A stretch of 64,000 bases of DNA from Orbilia blumenaviensis (taxonomy: Eukaryota > Ascomycota > Orbiliomycetes > Orbiliales > Orbiliaceae), in NCBI GenBank assembly GCA_036872755.1, contig JAVHNS010000002.1, forward strand, positions 3,038,001 through 3,102,000. The letters run 5' to 3'. Under the pieces are notes generated by a model. That model worked only from the letters and a program-made list of their open reading frames with translations. It was not told the origin of the DNA and ran no database searches. Positions 48,072 through 58,455 of the stretch are shown one piece after another. Numbering within the stretch: position 1 is the first letter of the stretch; every line of letters begins with the position of its first letter. Both the position numbers and the translations under genes were made by a program.

Positions 48072-48928
48072 TGTTTCGGCCTTTCCTTCTTTCTTCTTTC
48101 CTTCCGTTTAATTTTTTTAATTTTTAATTTTTTTAATTTAATTTTGTTATACAAGTATCGATATCTGGTAATTTACTGGGCTTATAATGTATGTGTGTGT
48201 GTACGGTATGCGTATTACGGGTAACTACCAGTTGCGAATTGATAGTGTAGTTGTGGTGTTGATGTGGTTGATGGTTCGGGATTGATGACGAGACGGAGTG
48301 ACAGTTAAGTAACTAGGCAGGTCCAGGGTTAATCCGGGGTACGCCGGGAGCCTCGAGTGATTATTAATAGTGCTTACCTAGCTATCACCGGCTGACCGTG
48401 AACACTTGAAAAAAGCAGCTCAAGGGAACAAAGAAAGAAAGAAAAGAAAAAGCCGTTTATCGAATAGACTATAAAACGTCTCCTCCGCTTCGATCTAAAG
48501 TAAAAAAAAACAATAGGAACAGTTATAATAGAAGAAAGAAGGCGAAGCCAGAGTCGTCTGTTTAAGAGCGACAAAAGAGCTAGTCTAGCAACTTAAAAAG
48601 GCGAAAGTACTGGTGAGCAAGAGAGCAGAGAAGCAGAGAGCAGGGTTCAGACGCCGTTTTGGCACGTCGTCATTTGGCCGATGGCAAAAAGCCTAAAAAA
48701 AAAACTGTTGGGGATATCAAATGGGTTCAAATCCCCGTTCCCGATTTTAACAGTATAGCTAGTATCGATTTCTACAATCCCGTGATATGATCCTGCTGTG
48801 TCCTCAGCTGTGCGTCATTCACCCTGCACGCACGACAAGTGGCCCCTTGATTCGATTCATTCGTTCGCTCGTGCGCCCCTTTCGCACTAAGCTAGCCAAG
48901 GTCCTTCCTCATCCTCCCTATTCGTTCT

Positions 48929-49004
48929 ATGTATGTATGTATGTATGTATGTATGTATGTATGTATGTATGTATGTATGTATGTATGTATGTATGTATGT
49001 ATGT
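48929..49004. repeat. (ATGT)19 microsatellite
   Basis: Nineteen perfect tandem ATGT units. Confidence 0.95.
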
Positions 49005-49414
49005 TCAACCGTAATGGCGACGCCCGTGTTCGTTTCGTTCGGTCGCATGCTGATGCCAGACTCCTCGATCTGGAGCCGACGGGACTTGTTACGTAATCAA
49101 ATTCAACCTGGCGCCAAAAAATCCAACAGCCTCAACGCACCCTGACTTTGACTATAAATATAAATTTAATTTCGGGGCGGCAATATCTGCTGGAAGATTT
49201 ATTCAACTGAGTACTGTATTAACATTACAATTTATTCAATATCATACTGTCCGCTGGTAGAGCAGCCTATGGGAGAATAAGAATAGTATAATAAGTATAG
49301 GGACAGACGTATAAATTGTATAAGTGACCAGATAATAGACTTCTCATATATCCACCTCAAACCCACGTCGGCTCGACTAGACCATGAGCTGTATTAAGTG
49401 CAAAATTTGCGAAA

Positions 49415-49432
49415 CCCCCCCCCCCCCCCCCC
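49415..49432. repeat. poly(C) tract, 18 bases
   Basis: An uninterrupted run of 18 C, 190 bases upstream of the orphan secreted protein start. Confidence 0.9.
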
Positions 49433-49621
49433 AACCTTACCCGGCGTGTCCTCTTATGGCCATGCATGCCTTATAGCATACTAGCCACGAGTATAATCCA
49501 ATTCCCACGTTCCTCTATATATACACCCAACGGCCTAAGACATCTAGGATTGATATCCACATAGTTAACGGGCGCACATACTCACACAAAGAAAGGATGG
49601 TAAACAAAAAAAGATAAAAAA

Positions 49622-52024
49622 ATGCACATCTCCACCTCCAAACTAATCCTCACCCTCGGACTATCCTACCTAAGCATCCCCCCCACAACAAACGCCTGGG
49701 CCTACATCTTCTGGCGCGACCCCCCCTCATTCCGCACGATCGAATCCGGCGCCTTCCGCTACGGTCCCAAAGTCTCCAACCCGCCTGCCCCCTGCCAGCA
49801 ACTGATCCCCCTCCGCAGATCCCCAACGGACACCCCGCTGGGACTGACGATAACCCAATTCGGCCGGAATAACATCCTAGAAGGCGCGTTTAGATACCAA
49901 GTTAACACCGAATGGCTGGATCCGGTGCGTTATATCGGACTGTGGTATAAAAATAATAATAATAATAATAATGTTAACACGCAACCTTGCGCGGGATTAC
50001 CGGATGTGGTGATAAGGTACCACGCGGAGGTGTATACCAGCCAAACCGTCGATTTTCGAGATTTTATAAAATATGTGGGGTGGATACGTAACATCAACCG
50101 TGATCTGGAGTTTGAACACTGGGGGGAAATACCGTTTGGGGATTCATATTTCAATGGCGAATTAGCACCCGGTGATGTGGCGGTTAGGAATTCAAGACCT
50201 ACTGAGGAGAATGAGGCAAGGCTTGAAATGGATTATGTGGTGGTTAGTAATGCGGTTTCGATTATGACTATTAGAGCCGGGTGGAGGCTGTATGAGAAGG
50301 GACTGTGGGCTGCGACGGGGAGTGCGAGCTTTCTGAGGGAGGTTAAGTTTAGGTTCCCGGATAGTCTTGATCCGAAGACTGGGGTTATTACGGGGAAGCC
50401 CGGGGATAGGGATGTGGAGGTTGCATTGGGGTATGTTCCTAAGACACATTTGTTTCCGGGGATTAATGCGCCGAGAGGGACCGGTCAGTCTGGGGCGGGA
50501 CCCAAAATATCGATATCAAACCCCGGTGGGGTACAGCTCAATAACGTCAATGGGGATAGAGTAGCGCAGGGGACAGGGACGGGAACTTCAGAACGTGAAA
50601 GGTTAGAAGCAGAACTTGCGCATATTCAGCGGCTACAGCAGGAAGCGCTTGATGAAATACAGCAGACCAGACAGCAGCAGAAGAAGAAGAAGGAAAATAG
50701 TCAAAACAATAACATTAGCGACAAACCCCCAATACCCCCTCCCGAGCAGATTAACACCTTCCAACCTCCATCTCCAAAACTAACCACCCAACCCTCAATC
50801 CCCCCACTAATCCTACAACCACAAGACCGCCCATCCGACACAAACACAAACACAAACCCCTTCCTAAACTACATGAACGCGATGAGCATAATGAACCTCC
50901 AACGGATGCGCCACTACGACGAAGAACTCGAAAAACAAGTAACCCAAAACCGTAATCTCCAACAGTGGATCCGACAACGGATGCAGCTCATGCAGCTTCC
51001 CGGTGATAATAATCTACCTTTTAATGTTGTTCCGGAGTTCGGTAGTCTACCCGCGACCTCTGAGGAAGCGGTGATACCTCAACTGCAAGAGCAGCAGCAG
51101 CAGCAGTTGATTCCAGAGGAGGGACAACAAATCGACATCAACCAACCAGATAGCCCAGAACTTCAAATCCTCGATCAATGGCCGGAAGGTAACAATAATA
51201 ATAATAACAATAATAACAATCCAAACCGCAATCCAAGAACCACCCTACGTAAACCACCTCTCCCCTCAACCAATGCACAGAGGGGGGGAGGAGGAGGAGG
51301 AGGAGGAGGAGGAGGAGGAATAGGAGACATGGCAGTCAAAAGCGAAGCAGGATCCGCCACCGGGAGAAAAGAATCCTACGCCTCCGCAATAGAAAAAGTA
51401 CGAAACATCTACGACCAGGTATTCTCGCCCCAAGTCAGCAGCAGCACTACACAGGGTAATAGTATCCCTCCCCAACGACAAGCTTCATCAAGTAGACAGA
51501 ACACCCTTCAATCTACAAATTCAGGCCCTCAATCGCTCCAACCAAAAATCGAATCACAGTCGTCGCAAGGTAATATCCAATTCGACTACACCGTTCCGAC
51601 GGAAACTCCAGAATATATGCGCGAAATTCTTAAAAAGTCCTTAGAAATCCTCGAGCAGAAAATAAAAAAAGAACGAGATGATAAAATCAACCAGGCCCGA
51701 GCAGCCCTCATGCGCGAATCAGGTATACTCCCCAACGAGGCAACAAAGGAAGAAGAACAGGAACAAGAACAAGAAATCATAGGAGTCCGAGTCCCAGGCG
51801 GCGGCCCACTAGAAGAAGAAATCCCATCAATTCTAATAGAAGAAGAGGAAGTCCGACAACTCCCGCCAGATGTAATGATCAAACAGGATGAATCTTACGA
51901 CCCGGAGATTTTTATATTAGATCCACGACAGTTTGAGCTTGAGGTGAAGCAGGAAATGGCGGGGAGGCTGAAGACCGAACAAGCGGCGGCGGCTGACAGA
52001 AATGCGAAGCAGGAGTCAACGTAA
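49622..52024 (+). CDS. orphan secreted protein: folded N-terminal domain plus N/Q/P-rich tail
   Basis: Family not recognised. It is an intronless 800-residue gene. Residues 1-25 are a signal peptide (KLILTLGLSYLSIPPTTNA before WAYIFW). Residues about 26-280 look like a compact folded domain rich in Trp/Tyr/Phe, with motifs WRDPPSFRTIESGAFRYGP, QFGRNNILEGAFRY, YIGLWYK, FIKYVGWIRNIN and FLREVKFRFPDS. It contains only two visible Cys (PPAPCQQ, TQPCAG). The remaining about 520 residues are disordered and low-complexity: coiled-coil-like Glu/Gln segments, a Pro-rich stretch, runs of Asn (about residues 110 and 525), Gln (about 490) and Gly (about 555-566), and an acidic C-terminus. No membrane segment or GPI signal is apparent. 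Likely lineage-specific and secreted; function unknown. Confidence 0.75.
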   Translation: MHISTSKLILTLGLSYLSIPPTTNAWAYIFWRDPPSFRTIESGAFRYGPKVSNPPAPCQQLIPLRRSPTDTPLGLTITQFGRNNILEGAFRYQVNTEWLDPVRYIGLWYKNNNNNNNVNTQPCAGLPDVVIRYHAEVYTSQTVDFRDFIKYVGWIRNINRDLEFEHWGEIPFGDSYFNGELAPGDVAVRNSRPTEENEARLEMDYVVVSNAVSIMTIRAGWRLYEKGLWAATGSASFLREVKFRFPDSLDPKTGVITGKPGDRDVEVALGYVPKTHLFPGINAPRGTGQSGAGPKISISNPGGVQLNNVNGDRVAQGTGTGTSERERLEAELAHIQRLQQEALDEIQQTRQQQKKKKENSQNNNISDKPPIPPPEQINTFQPPSPKLTTQPSIPPLILQPQDRPSDTNTNTNPFLNYMNAMSIMNLQRMRHYDEELEKQVTQNRNLQQWIRQRMQLMQLPGDNNLPFNVVPEFGSLPATSEEAVIPQLQEQQQQQLIPEEGQQIDINQPDSPELQILDQWPEGNNNNNNNNNNPNRNPRTTLRKPPLPSTNAQRGGGGGGGGGGGGIGDMAVKSEAGSATGRKESYASAIEKVRNIYDQVFSPQVSSSTTQGNSIPPQRQASSSRQNTLQSTNSGPQSLQPKIESQSSQGNIQFDYTVPTETPEYMREILKKSLEILEQKIKKERDDKINQARAALMRESGILPNEATKEEEQEQEQEIIGVRVPGGGPLEEEIPSILIEEEEVRQLPPDVMIKQDESYDPEIFILDPRQFELEVKQEMAGRLKTEQAAAADRNAKQEST

Positions 52025-52175
52025 ATACACAATTTGATATAAAAATAATAATGTATATGGTAATATAATATAACAGTATGACAGACATCTTTCTTTCTTC
52101 CTCTCCTTTGTATCTACCAGGCCTTGTAGCCAATTCATTTATCGATTCTGTCATCTGATATCTATTTTAGATTAG

Positions 52176-52209
<34 letters not shown>

Positions 52210-52968
52210 ATCATCATGTTCTGGCGCCCTGGGTAGAGCTAGAGAGTTTGGCAAGAATAAAGGCATCAGCTAATGATGATTATATATTACTAAGCTATGA
52301 GTCTCCAAAGTTTAACAGGTACTTAGTTACTACTGCTTTTTCCTTTGATCAAGGAAAACATATATATAAACCTCAAATTTGAAAATCTCAAAATCCTCTA
52401 TCCACCGAAAAATGTAACGAAGTGTAGTAGTAGTAGCAGCGAAGAGCTAAAGTATTAATACGTATTACAGGTATTATAAATACAAGAATGGCCTGACCTA
52501 GACTTTCGCTTCAAAACGACTCGGAACATGTCGAACCACAAAAAACCTCCGCGTTGTGATTGGTCAGTATCAAACAGTCTTCGACCCCAAAAATCCCTTG
52601 GCTATTTTTTAAACCTGGTCGAAACCTCAAACCTCCACCAACATCCGAACCGTAGACACACCTCTCTCTCAACTTATTTTCCCCCGGATCTTCAACTTCA
52701 ACCTTCATACTCCGACGGTGCAACGAAAGGACTGAATAATCGAATATCAACCGAAGTTCCGAATTCCTCTATCTCACAAAAAAAAACCTGCCGACAATGG
52801 GCTGGAGGAGGTGATTTACCACAAAAGAAAGCCTCATTGATCAGTAGTACTACACACACCACCCGGAGACTTTTCCCCCGCCATACGCATCATCGCCACA
52901 TCGCTTGCGACTATAAAGCAAAAACAGCAAGCCGAGCCAGGTATAAAAAAAAGGCCAAGAAATAAAAG
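52025..52968. other. intergenic region with (GT)n and an unsupported 145-codon frame
   Basis: It contains (AT)n then (GT)n near 52177-52209. A plus-strand frame at 52528-52965 stops three bases before the PET100 start codon. It is Ser/Thr/His/Lys-rich with no family signal; if transcribed it would be part of the PET100 leader. Confidence 0.4.
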
Positions 52969-53328
52969 ATGGGAGGTCTAAACCTCGAAGTTTTCAAAGT
53001 AAAAAAAAAACCACACCAATTTCTCAAGTCCACCTTTAACTTAAAAGGAAGAAGAAAAACTAATATCCAAAAAAATATCTAAAAAAAACAGTTCGGAATC
53101 TATATCCTCTTCCCAATAGCTTCAATGTACTACTTCGGCACAAACCTCGACTCCCGCTTCTCAGTCCCCGACTTCTGGCCAGCGAAGGAAGAAACGCACC
53201 AGATCCCGTTTGAAAAGGAAGAGATCAGGATGGAGCTGGAGAGGTTGAAGAAGCAGAGGCTGCAGCGGAGAAAGGAGAGGTTAGAGGCTGAGGCGAAGAA
53301 GCCTAGTGCGCTTTTGGAGAGGGATTAG
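52969..53328 (+). CDS. PET100: Pet100, cytochrome c oxidase assembly factor
   Basis: A mitochondrial inner-membrane chaperone of cytochrome c oxidase assembly. Exon 1 (52969-52998) encodes only MGGLNLEVFK. After a 93-base intron, exon 2 (53092-53328) continues FGIYILFPIASMYYFGTNLD and RFSVPDFWPAKEETHQIPFE, then a basic coiled C-terminus ending LLERD. The MGG.NLEVFKFG and YYFGTNLD.RFSVPDFWP blocks are diagnostic. The first exon would be missed by any search limited to long ORFs. Length (88 residues) is normal for filamentous fungi. Confidence 0.93.
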
Positions 53329-54409
53329 AGGAATTGCTGTTCTCTGCTTTGGAGGAGGAGGAGGGGAGATATGACGGCGGGGATATATATACGATATTTA
53401 TTGTCTCCATGGGATGGAATGCAATTGGTTGGACTGAGTTTTTTTCTTCTTACGAATCTAGCCTTTTTGGTGGTAATCACAATCTATGACCGATGCAAAT
53501 CGGGGAGGGGTGATAGGGAGGGAGCGAGGAAGGAGAGACTCCCGATGCTGTATATTTTTTAAGGCGAGAAGCAAAACTTGTACATATTCCCAATTCTGTA
53601 ATATTGGAAACTCTACGACTAAAACAATCATCTTCATCAATCGAAGGGAGGGAGATATAAAAAAGGACCGTGGGAGGTTTTTTTCATTTGTCTTGAGCCT
53701 TGAAAAACTGGAAGGGTCAGATAAAATCTCTAAAAGAAAAGATTTATCCAGTCTCCCAAGCTATCTATCGAATAAAACCGAGGGTTATGGGGATCGAACA
53801 AAAAAGAACAAGAATAAAACACGTACACCTCCTCCAAGTATAAAAAACCCGCCCCCTCTCTTTTTATTTAAACTAAAGAGGGAGAGAGGGGGAGAGAAAA
53901 CGCCATGGACTCCTCCGAGAATGCCCTTCCGAAAACAAAATGCCGCGATTCCCTCTAGAACTAGAATCTATACCGGAGGATGTAAATATGGTTGCCGGCG
54001 CTGTTTAAAACCAGGCGAGTTATCTATACCAGAGGAACAGGAGTGAATATGGGCGAAAAAAAATGTGTGGAAGGCCTTGAAAAGGCGGGGAATGAGTAGG
54101 TCGGGAAAATCGTAAATGTGGGATGGGATAGAACAGACAAATAGAGGAAGAAAAAAAAGGTGCGCGTTTGAGGAATCGTAAAACAAAGAGAGAGAAGTCC
54201 GTCTCACTACAACGGACCCGGAGAGAAGGGAATGCGATCGAGTAAAAAATCTTTGTCATCCATTCCTTATTTTCAGAAGCTTTTTTTGAACGTTTCCCCT
54301 CAAAAAAGCTTCCCGCTTTTGCGTCGGCGGCAACGAAAAAGTGCTTTACACTACACCTCTCCTATTAACATAATTGAGACCGCTCGGAGAGGTATAGGTT
54401 CCACCATTG
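53329..54409. other. convergent intergenic region, no recognised gene
   Basis: About 1.1 kb of purine-rich, AT-rich sequence between PET100 and the eRF1 downstream frame. A 186-codon plus-strand frame at 53486-54046 is Lys/Arg-rich with no family signal and is not called. Confidence 0.4.
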
Positions 54410-54814
54410 TTAGCCGTATGCGAAGGTTTCCACTGGTACACTGGGAGGAATTGTAATCGCAGGGCAAGCATGATATCCGATAGCTAGATACCCACAAGGC
54501 CGTATGATACGCTCATGGGGCCTGTTTTTATCTAAACCGTCGAGAATCTTCTTCTCCTGGTCAAAACCAAGTTTCTCCGCATGCACCAAGTCGTCGTCGT
54601 TGATCCCGACTCGGACTTCCTTCATATCAGGAGTGGGCGCCTCCTTATCAGCTACAACATTCAACACATAATTCGTCGTCTTTTCCGGCGTGTCATAAGG
54701 GTTTTCTGGTTTTTTACTGATCTCCTTCATCTCCATCTCCTTGTGATCCTCGCGCGAAGCCCTCAGGCCGAGCCTGGCAGCATCCTCGCGGGGTGGGGCG
54801 AGGTCGCCCCATCG
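54410..54814 (-). other. in-frame open extension after the eRF1 UGA stop (possible readthrough region)
   Basis: Directly after the eRF1 stop codon (TGA, next base C) the same frame stays open for 134 sense codons, to TAA at 54410. It begins RWGDLAPPRED and continues through EMKEISKKPENPYDTPEKTT and DKEAPTPDMKEVRVGINDDD, ending PVETFAYG. The first about 100 codons have a soluble, charged, protein-like composition with little low complexity. An internal ATG at 54736 could also begin a separate 108-residue protein. No family is recognised. Whether it is translated is unknown. Confidence 0.45.
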
Positions 54815-56572
54815 TCAATCGTCGTAGAACCTAGGAAGAAAAAAAGTGATATTATTAGTCTCTCATCTACTCGGTTCTTTTTAAAATAGCAGAGTGGAAA
54901 TCACATACTCATCCTCATCGTCGACTTCAGCTAACTGCTCGAAGTTAACCTTGTATCGTAAAAGGGCTCCGATACCACCGAAACCCTTCACGAACTGGTT
55001 ACCTTCACTGCTTCGGTCGGAAACGAACTCAAGAGTAGCACCAAAGTCCTTGTACTTCTCAGCCAACCACTCGAGGAAAGGCTGCTGTTCGGCAACTTCC
55101 ATCTCTTGACCGGATTCCTTGTCCATGAACTTGGTACGATCCTGTTCCTGCAACTTATTAGTGTGGAGGATGATCTCATCGCCGTTAGAGGCCTTCAAAG
55201 TCCAGCGGGTGACGTCCAAGTTCTCAAAGACGATGAGGGCTGAATAACGATACGAGTGTCAGAATAAACTGCCAAAAAATTTATATATATAGTATTGATT
55301 TATATGCTTACTCTCGCAGGCACCAAGTTCAAGGGCCTTAAGGGTATCGTCGATACCGTAGCAGACTCTACCAGTATCCTGGGAAATCTCGTCGAAGTAC
55401 TTGTTGATGAGCTTCTTCTCCTGGATAAACTTGACGTTGCTCAAAGTCTCGGCGGACAATTCAATAGCTTGGTTGAAACCGTTCTCTCCACCATAGGAAA
55501 CATCGACGACTTTGATAATTTTGGCCTGGAGACGTTGGTCGAACATATCACTCTGAGCCAATTCAGACTTGAAATCAGCCGAACCGGCCAGGATGAGACC
55601 GGAGACGTTGACTTTGTCGGCAGTAATAAAGTTCTGAACGGCCAATTCGGCGACCTTACGGACGTAGTTGTGACGTTTTTCCTCACGGAGACGAGCGAAA
55701 CGCAAAGCGGACTGACCACCACGACCGTGCTTCTTGGGAAGATCGACGGCGAATTTTTGGACGACTTCACGGGTGTTTCCGCTCAGGGTACCGAAGAGGG
55801 CACCGTTACCGTCCATGACGATGAAACCGAACTTGGAGTCGCTCTCGAGGAGCTCGGAGAGAGCTTCGGTGTGGAACTTGTTGTCACAGAGGTAGAGGGA
55901 TGTGTTGATCGGCTTGAAGGGTTCGAAATCGATATTGAGCTTCCTTTCCTTTCCTTCAGAGGTGATGATTTCACCACAGTAGATAACGAGACCATTCGGC
56001 GGGACCTTGGAGTAGAGCTTGAGACGCTGTTGGGTGGAGGTAATGGCCGAGAGAACGGAAAGACGGTTGACACGAGATTTGATATTGGAGGCAGTTCCCT
56101 AGAAAAGAAAAGAAAAGAAAAAAGAGCAATTCGACCCTTGTCAGCAAATGGAAAGTTCCCCACTCTGGACATATCGATATGATGTCAATGTCAATGTCAA
56201 TGTCAATGTCTTGAAGGGCTTGGTAACCGTACGTATTCTTCAGCCAACATCTTGGCAGCTCGAGAGACCTGATCCTTGGGAGCTATATGGGGAATTGGGT
56301 TAGCCAGAAGGCCAAATGGGAATCTTGGCTTTTTTTTTTTTTTTGTGGGGCGGATGGATAGGAAAGGATGTTGTTACACACGAATGATGAGGGAGATCAT
56401 GCTGGTGCCGTTTCCTCGGGCGAGTTCGAGCCTTGAAGTCCGGAGAGTTAGCTTTTCAAACATGCCAACTATATTACTCGAGTACAAGAGAGTCCTACCT
56501 CTTGATCAGCTTCTTGATCTTCCAAATCTCGATGTTTTTCTCCGCATCATTGCCGGGTGGAGGCTGCGACAT
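54815..56572 (-). CDS. SUP45: translation termination factor eRF1
   Basis: The class I release factor that decodes all three stop codons and triggers peptide release, with eRF3. Six in-phase exons (56499-56572, 56382-56431, 56233-56282, 55312-56098, 54909-55239, 54815-54830) encode 435 residues, the normal length. Motifs: [40 protein letters not shown], the stop-decoding NIKS in [21 protein letters not shown] (YxCxxxF), and the catalytic GGQ in [20 protein letters not shown]. The C-terminal eRF3-binding domain follows, ending DVDDEDEFYDD. The last coding exon is only 16 nt. It carries FYDD and the stop UGA, followed by CGA. Intron 3 contains a (TGTCAA)n repeat. An open frame continues in phase after the stop. 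Confidence 0.95.
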
Positions 56573-57804
56573 TTTGCTTTGTTGTTTCTGTTGTCAAGCT
56601 ACAGAAGCTCTATAAACCGGGGAAAGGGGGAGGGTTAATCGGTCTAAGAGGTAGGGTTAGATCCCGTAGAGGTACGGCAGAGCTGGAACAGCTGCTTCGT
56701 AAAGGCGTGGTGTCTTTGTCGATTGCTGACGGGAAGAGGGGACGATAATGATTATGTATGTGGTCGAGAAAAGTAAGAAAGAAAAAAATTGGCGAGAGAG
56801 ACAGAGTGAGAGAGAGGTGGTTCAACCGTTCGGGTTAGCTGCACACTAAGGAAAAAAATTCCAAGGTTTTTTTTTCGGTGGGAGCAAACTCGGGGTTTGA
56901 CGTGGAAACAGGGCCAAAACTGCACCCCAGACGTACTCTATACTATACTGTACTGTACTATATATACTATATTGTTGGGGAAGGATAGGTAGGTACCTAT
57001 TTAGGTATTAATATACCTAGGTAGTAGGTAATACGGGGGATAGAAAGGAGAATGTATTGATGTGTTGACTTTTCTCTCTTCGGGTATCCTATTCTTATAT
57101 ACACACTGTCTCGACGACTACTGGCTACCTAACCTACCTAACATACCAAAATAGATAGCCATAGGCTCCTGGGTACCTCTTGCCTCCGAGGTGCCCTGCT
57201 ATCCTCTCTACTGTATGTAGGTAGGTATAAGGATAGCATTGATCTGATCAAAGAGCATATGTGTGTTGTATCTAAAGAAACTCACGGTGACTGGGCAACT
57301 GACTGGTTCTGACTCTAAAAGACTCGACTCCCGCCCCCCCACCATTCAATTACTACCCAACTACCTAGTTGCTCCAGTTCCAACCGATGACCCTCCCTGC
57401 GTAACCTAGGTACCTCTACCTACCTACCTAGGATACCTCTCGAGACTAACTTTTATTGGTCAGAGTGCCATTGCAGTGCTTGACTATACATGTATATCCT
57501 AATCGAGAAGTAATAGTATGTGCCTAATCTTATGTACCTATTATTACTATAAGCTTGAGGCAAGCCGAAGATATATATATTAAATCAATTAACCTTCAGC
57601 TTTGGCGACATCGGACGAAACCCAGCTAATGCAAGGGCAGACCCGATTATCACCAGCATCCATCCAACCGTCCCTATCCCATCCCATCCCATCCCGCCCC
57701 TCCGCGTAACGATGACGAGCTCTGACCACGGATGATAATCCACACCAACCCCCAGTACTAGTACCAATACCAGTCCAATCCAATCCAATCCCTAGTCTCT
57801 TCTA

Positions 57805-57837
<33 letters not shown>

Positions 57838-58269
57838 CTCGGATCCTTCATGTATTTTACAATCAAATAGTTTAAAAGCTACTATATCTAGGTACTACTG
57901 TATACTGGTATCAATAGCACTAGCCAGCATAGCTGTATACAACATCCGGCGTGCAGCAGCTACAGTAGCTAGGATAGGTACCGTGCTCGGCCATGCATAC
58001 CTCTTGATCTATCTATTCCACATACCCGACATCCAACCCGAAAGTTCACTTCCCATTCAAATCATCCATTGCCAACTTTCTTCTTCTTCTTTTTCTTCAA
58101 CGGATTTTATCCCAACGACAACGATTAAATTTGTTAATTTTGCATTGTATTGATTACAATTACGGCTAAAGCTAAGCTTGGGCACTGGGCTGAGCTCCTA
58201 CCCCGATCGGTATTTGGGGCGTCGACGTCGACGTCGAACAACGGTTGACGTCTGATAAATATCAAAAAG
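56573..58269. promoter_or_regulatory. divergent eRF1 / PHA2 intergenic region rich in TACCTA/TAGGTA words
   Basis: About 1.7 kb. Between 56980 and 57440 the words TAGGTA/TACCTA recur in many copies and both orientations, some as palindromes (TACCTAGGTA type). Further right are (TCCCA)n at about 57675-57692, CCAAT-like repeats at 57775-57790, and a run of about 30 T at 57808-57837. No gene is recognised. Confidence 0.5.
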
Positions 58270-58422
58270 ATGCAGACTGTTGCGTACTTGGGTCCGCCGT
58301 CGACCTACTCCCATCAGGTACGTACCGTATATGATATCATCTCGCAGGTCTCAATGTTATCTATCTATATCCATCTATACTATATCTCCGACAACACGGT
58401 GCCAAAAGAAAAGAGAAAGACG

Positions 58423-58455
<33 letters not shown>

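Larger units (their letters stand above)
48072..49621. promoter_or_regulatory. divergent intergenic region with microsatellite and poly(C)
   Basis: About 1.55 kb between the Rab gene and the orphan secreted protein gene. It contains (ATGT)19 at 48929-49004, a poly(C) run at 49415-49432, and a TATATATAC element at about 49516-49524, about 100 bases before the secreted-protein start. No gene is recognised. A GTTCAAATCCC word at 48725-48735 is not part of a foldable tRNA. Confidence 0.5.

Noticed and set aside
48690..48760. Possible tRNA: GTTCAAATCCC resembles a B box
   Set aside because: No matching acceptor stem, anticodon arm or A box at the right spacing could be drawn.
49250..49330. TGGTAGAGCAG resembles a tRNA A box
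   Set aside because: No B box (GTTCNANNC) follows within 30-60 bases.
53486..54046. 186-codon plus-strand frame
   Set aside because: Lys/Arg/Thr-rich, purine-driven composition, no start context or family signal.
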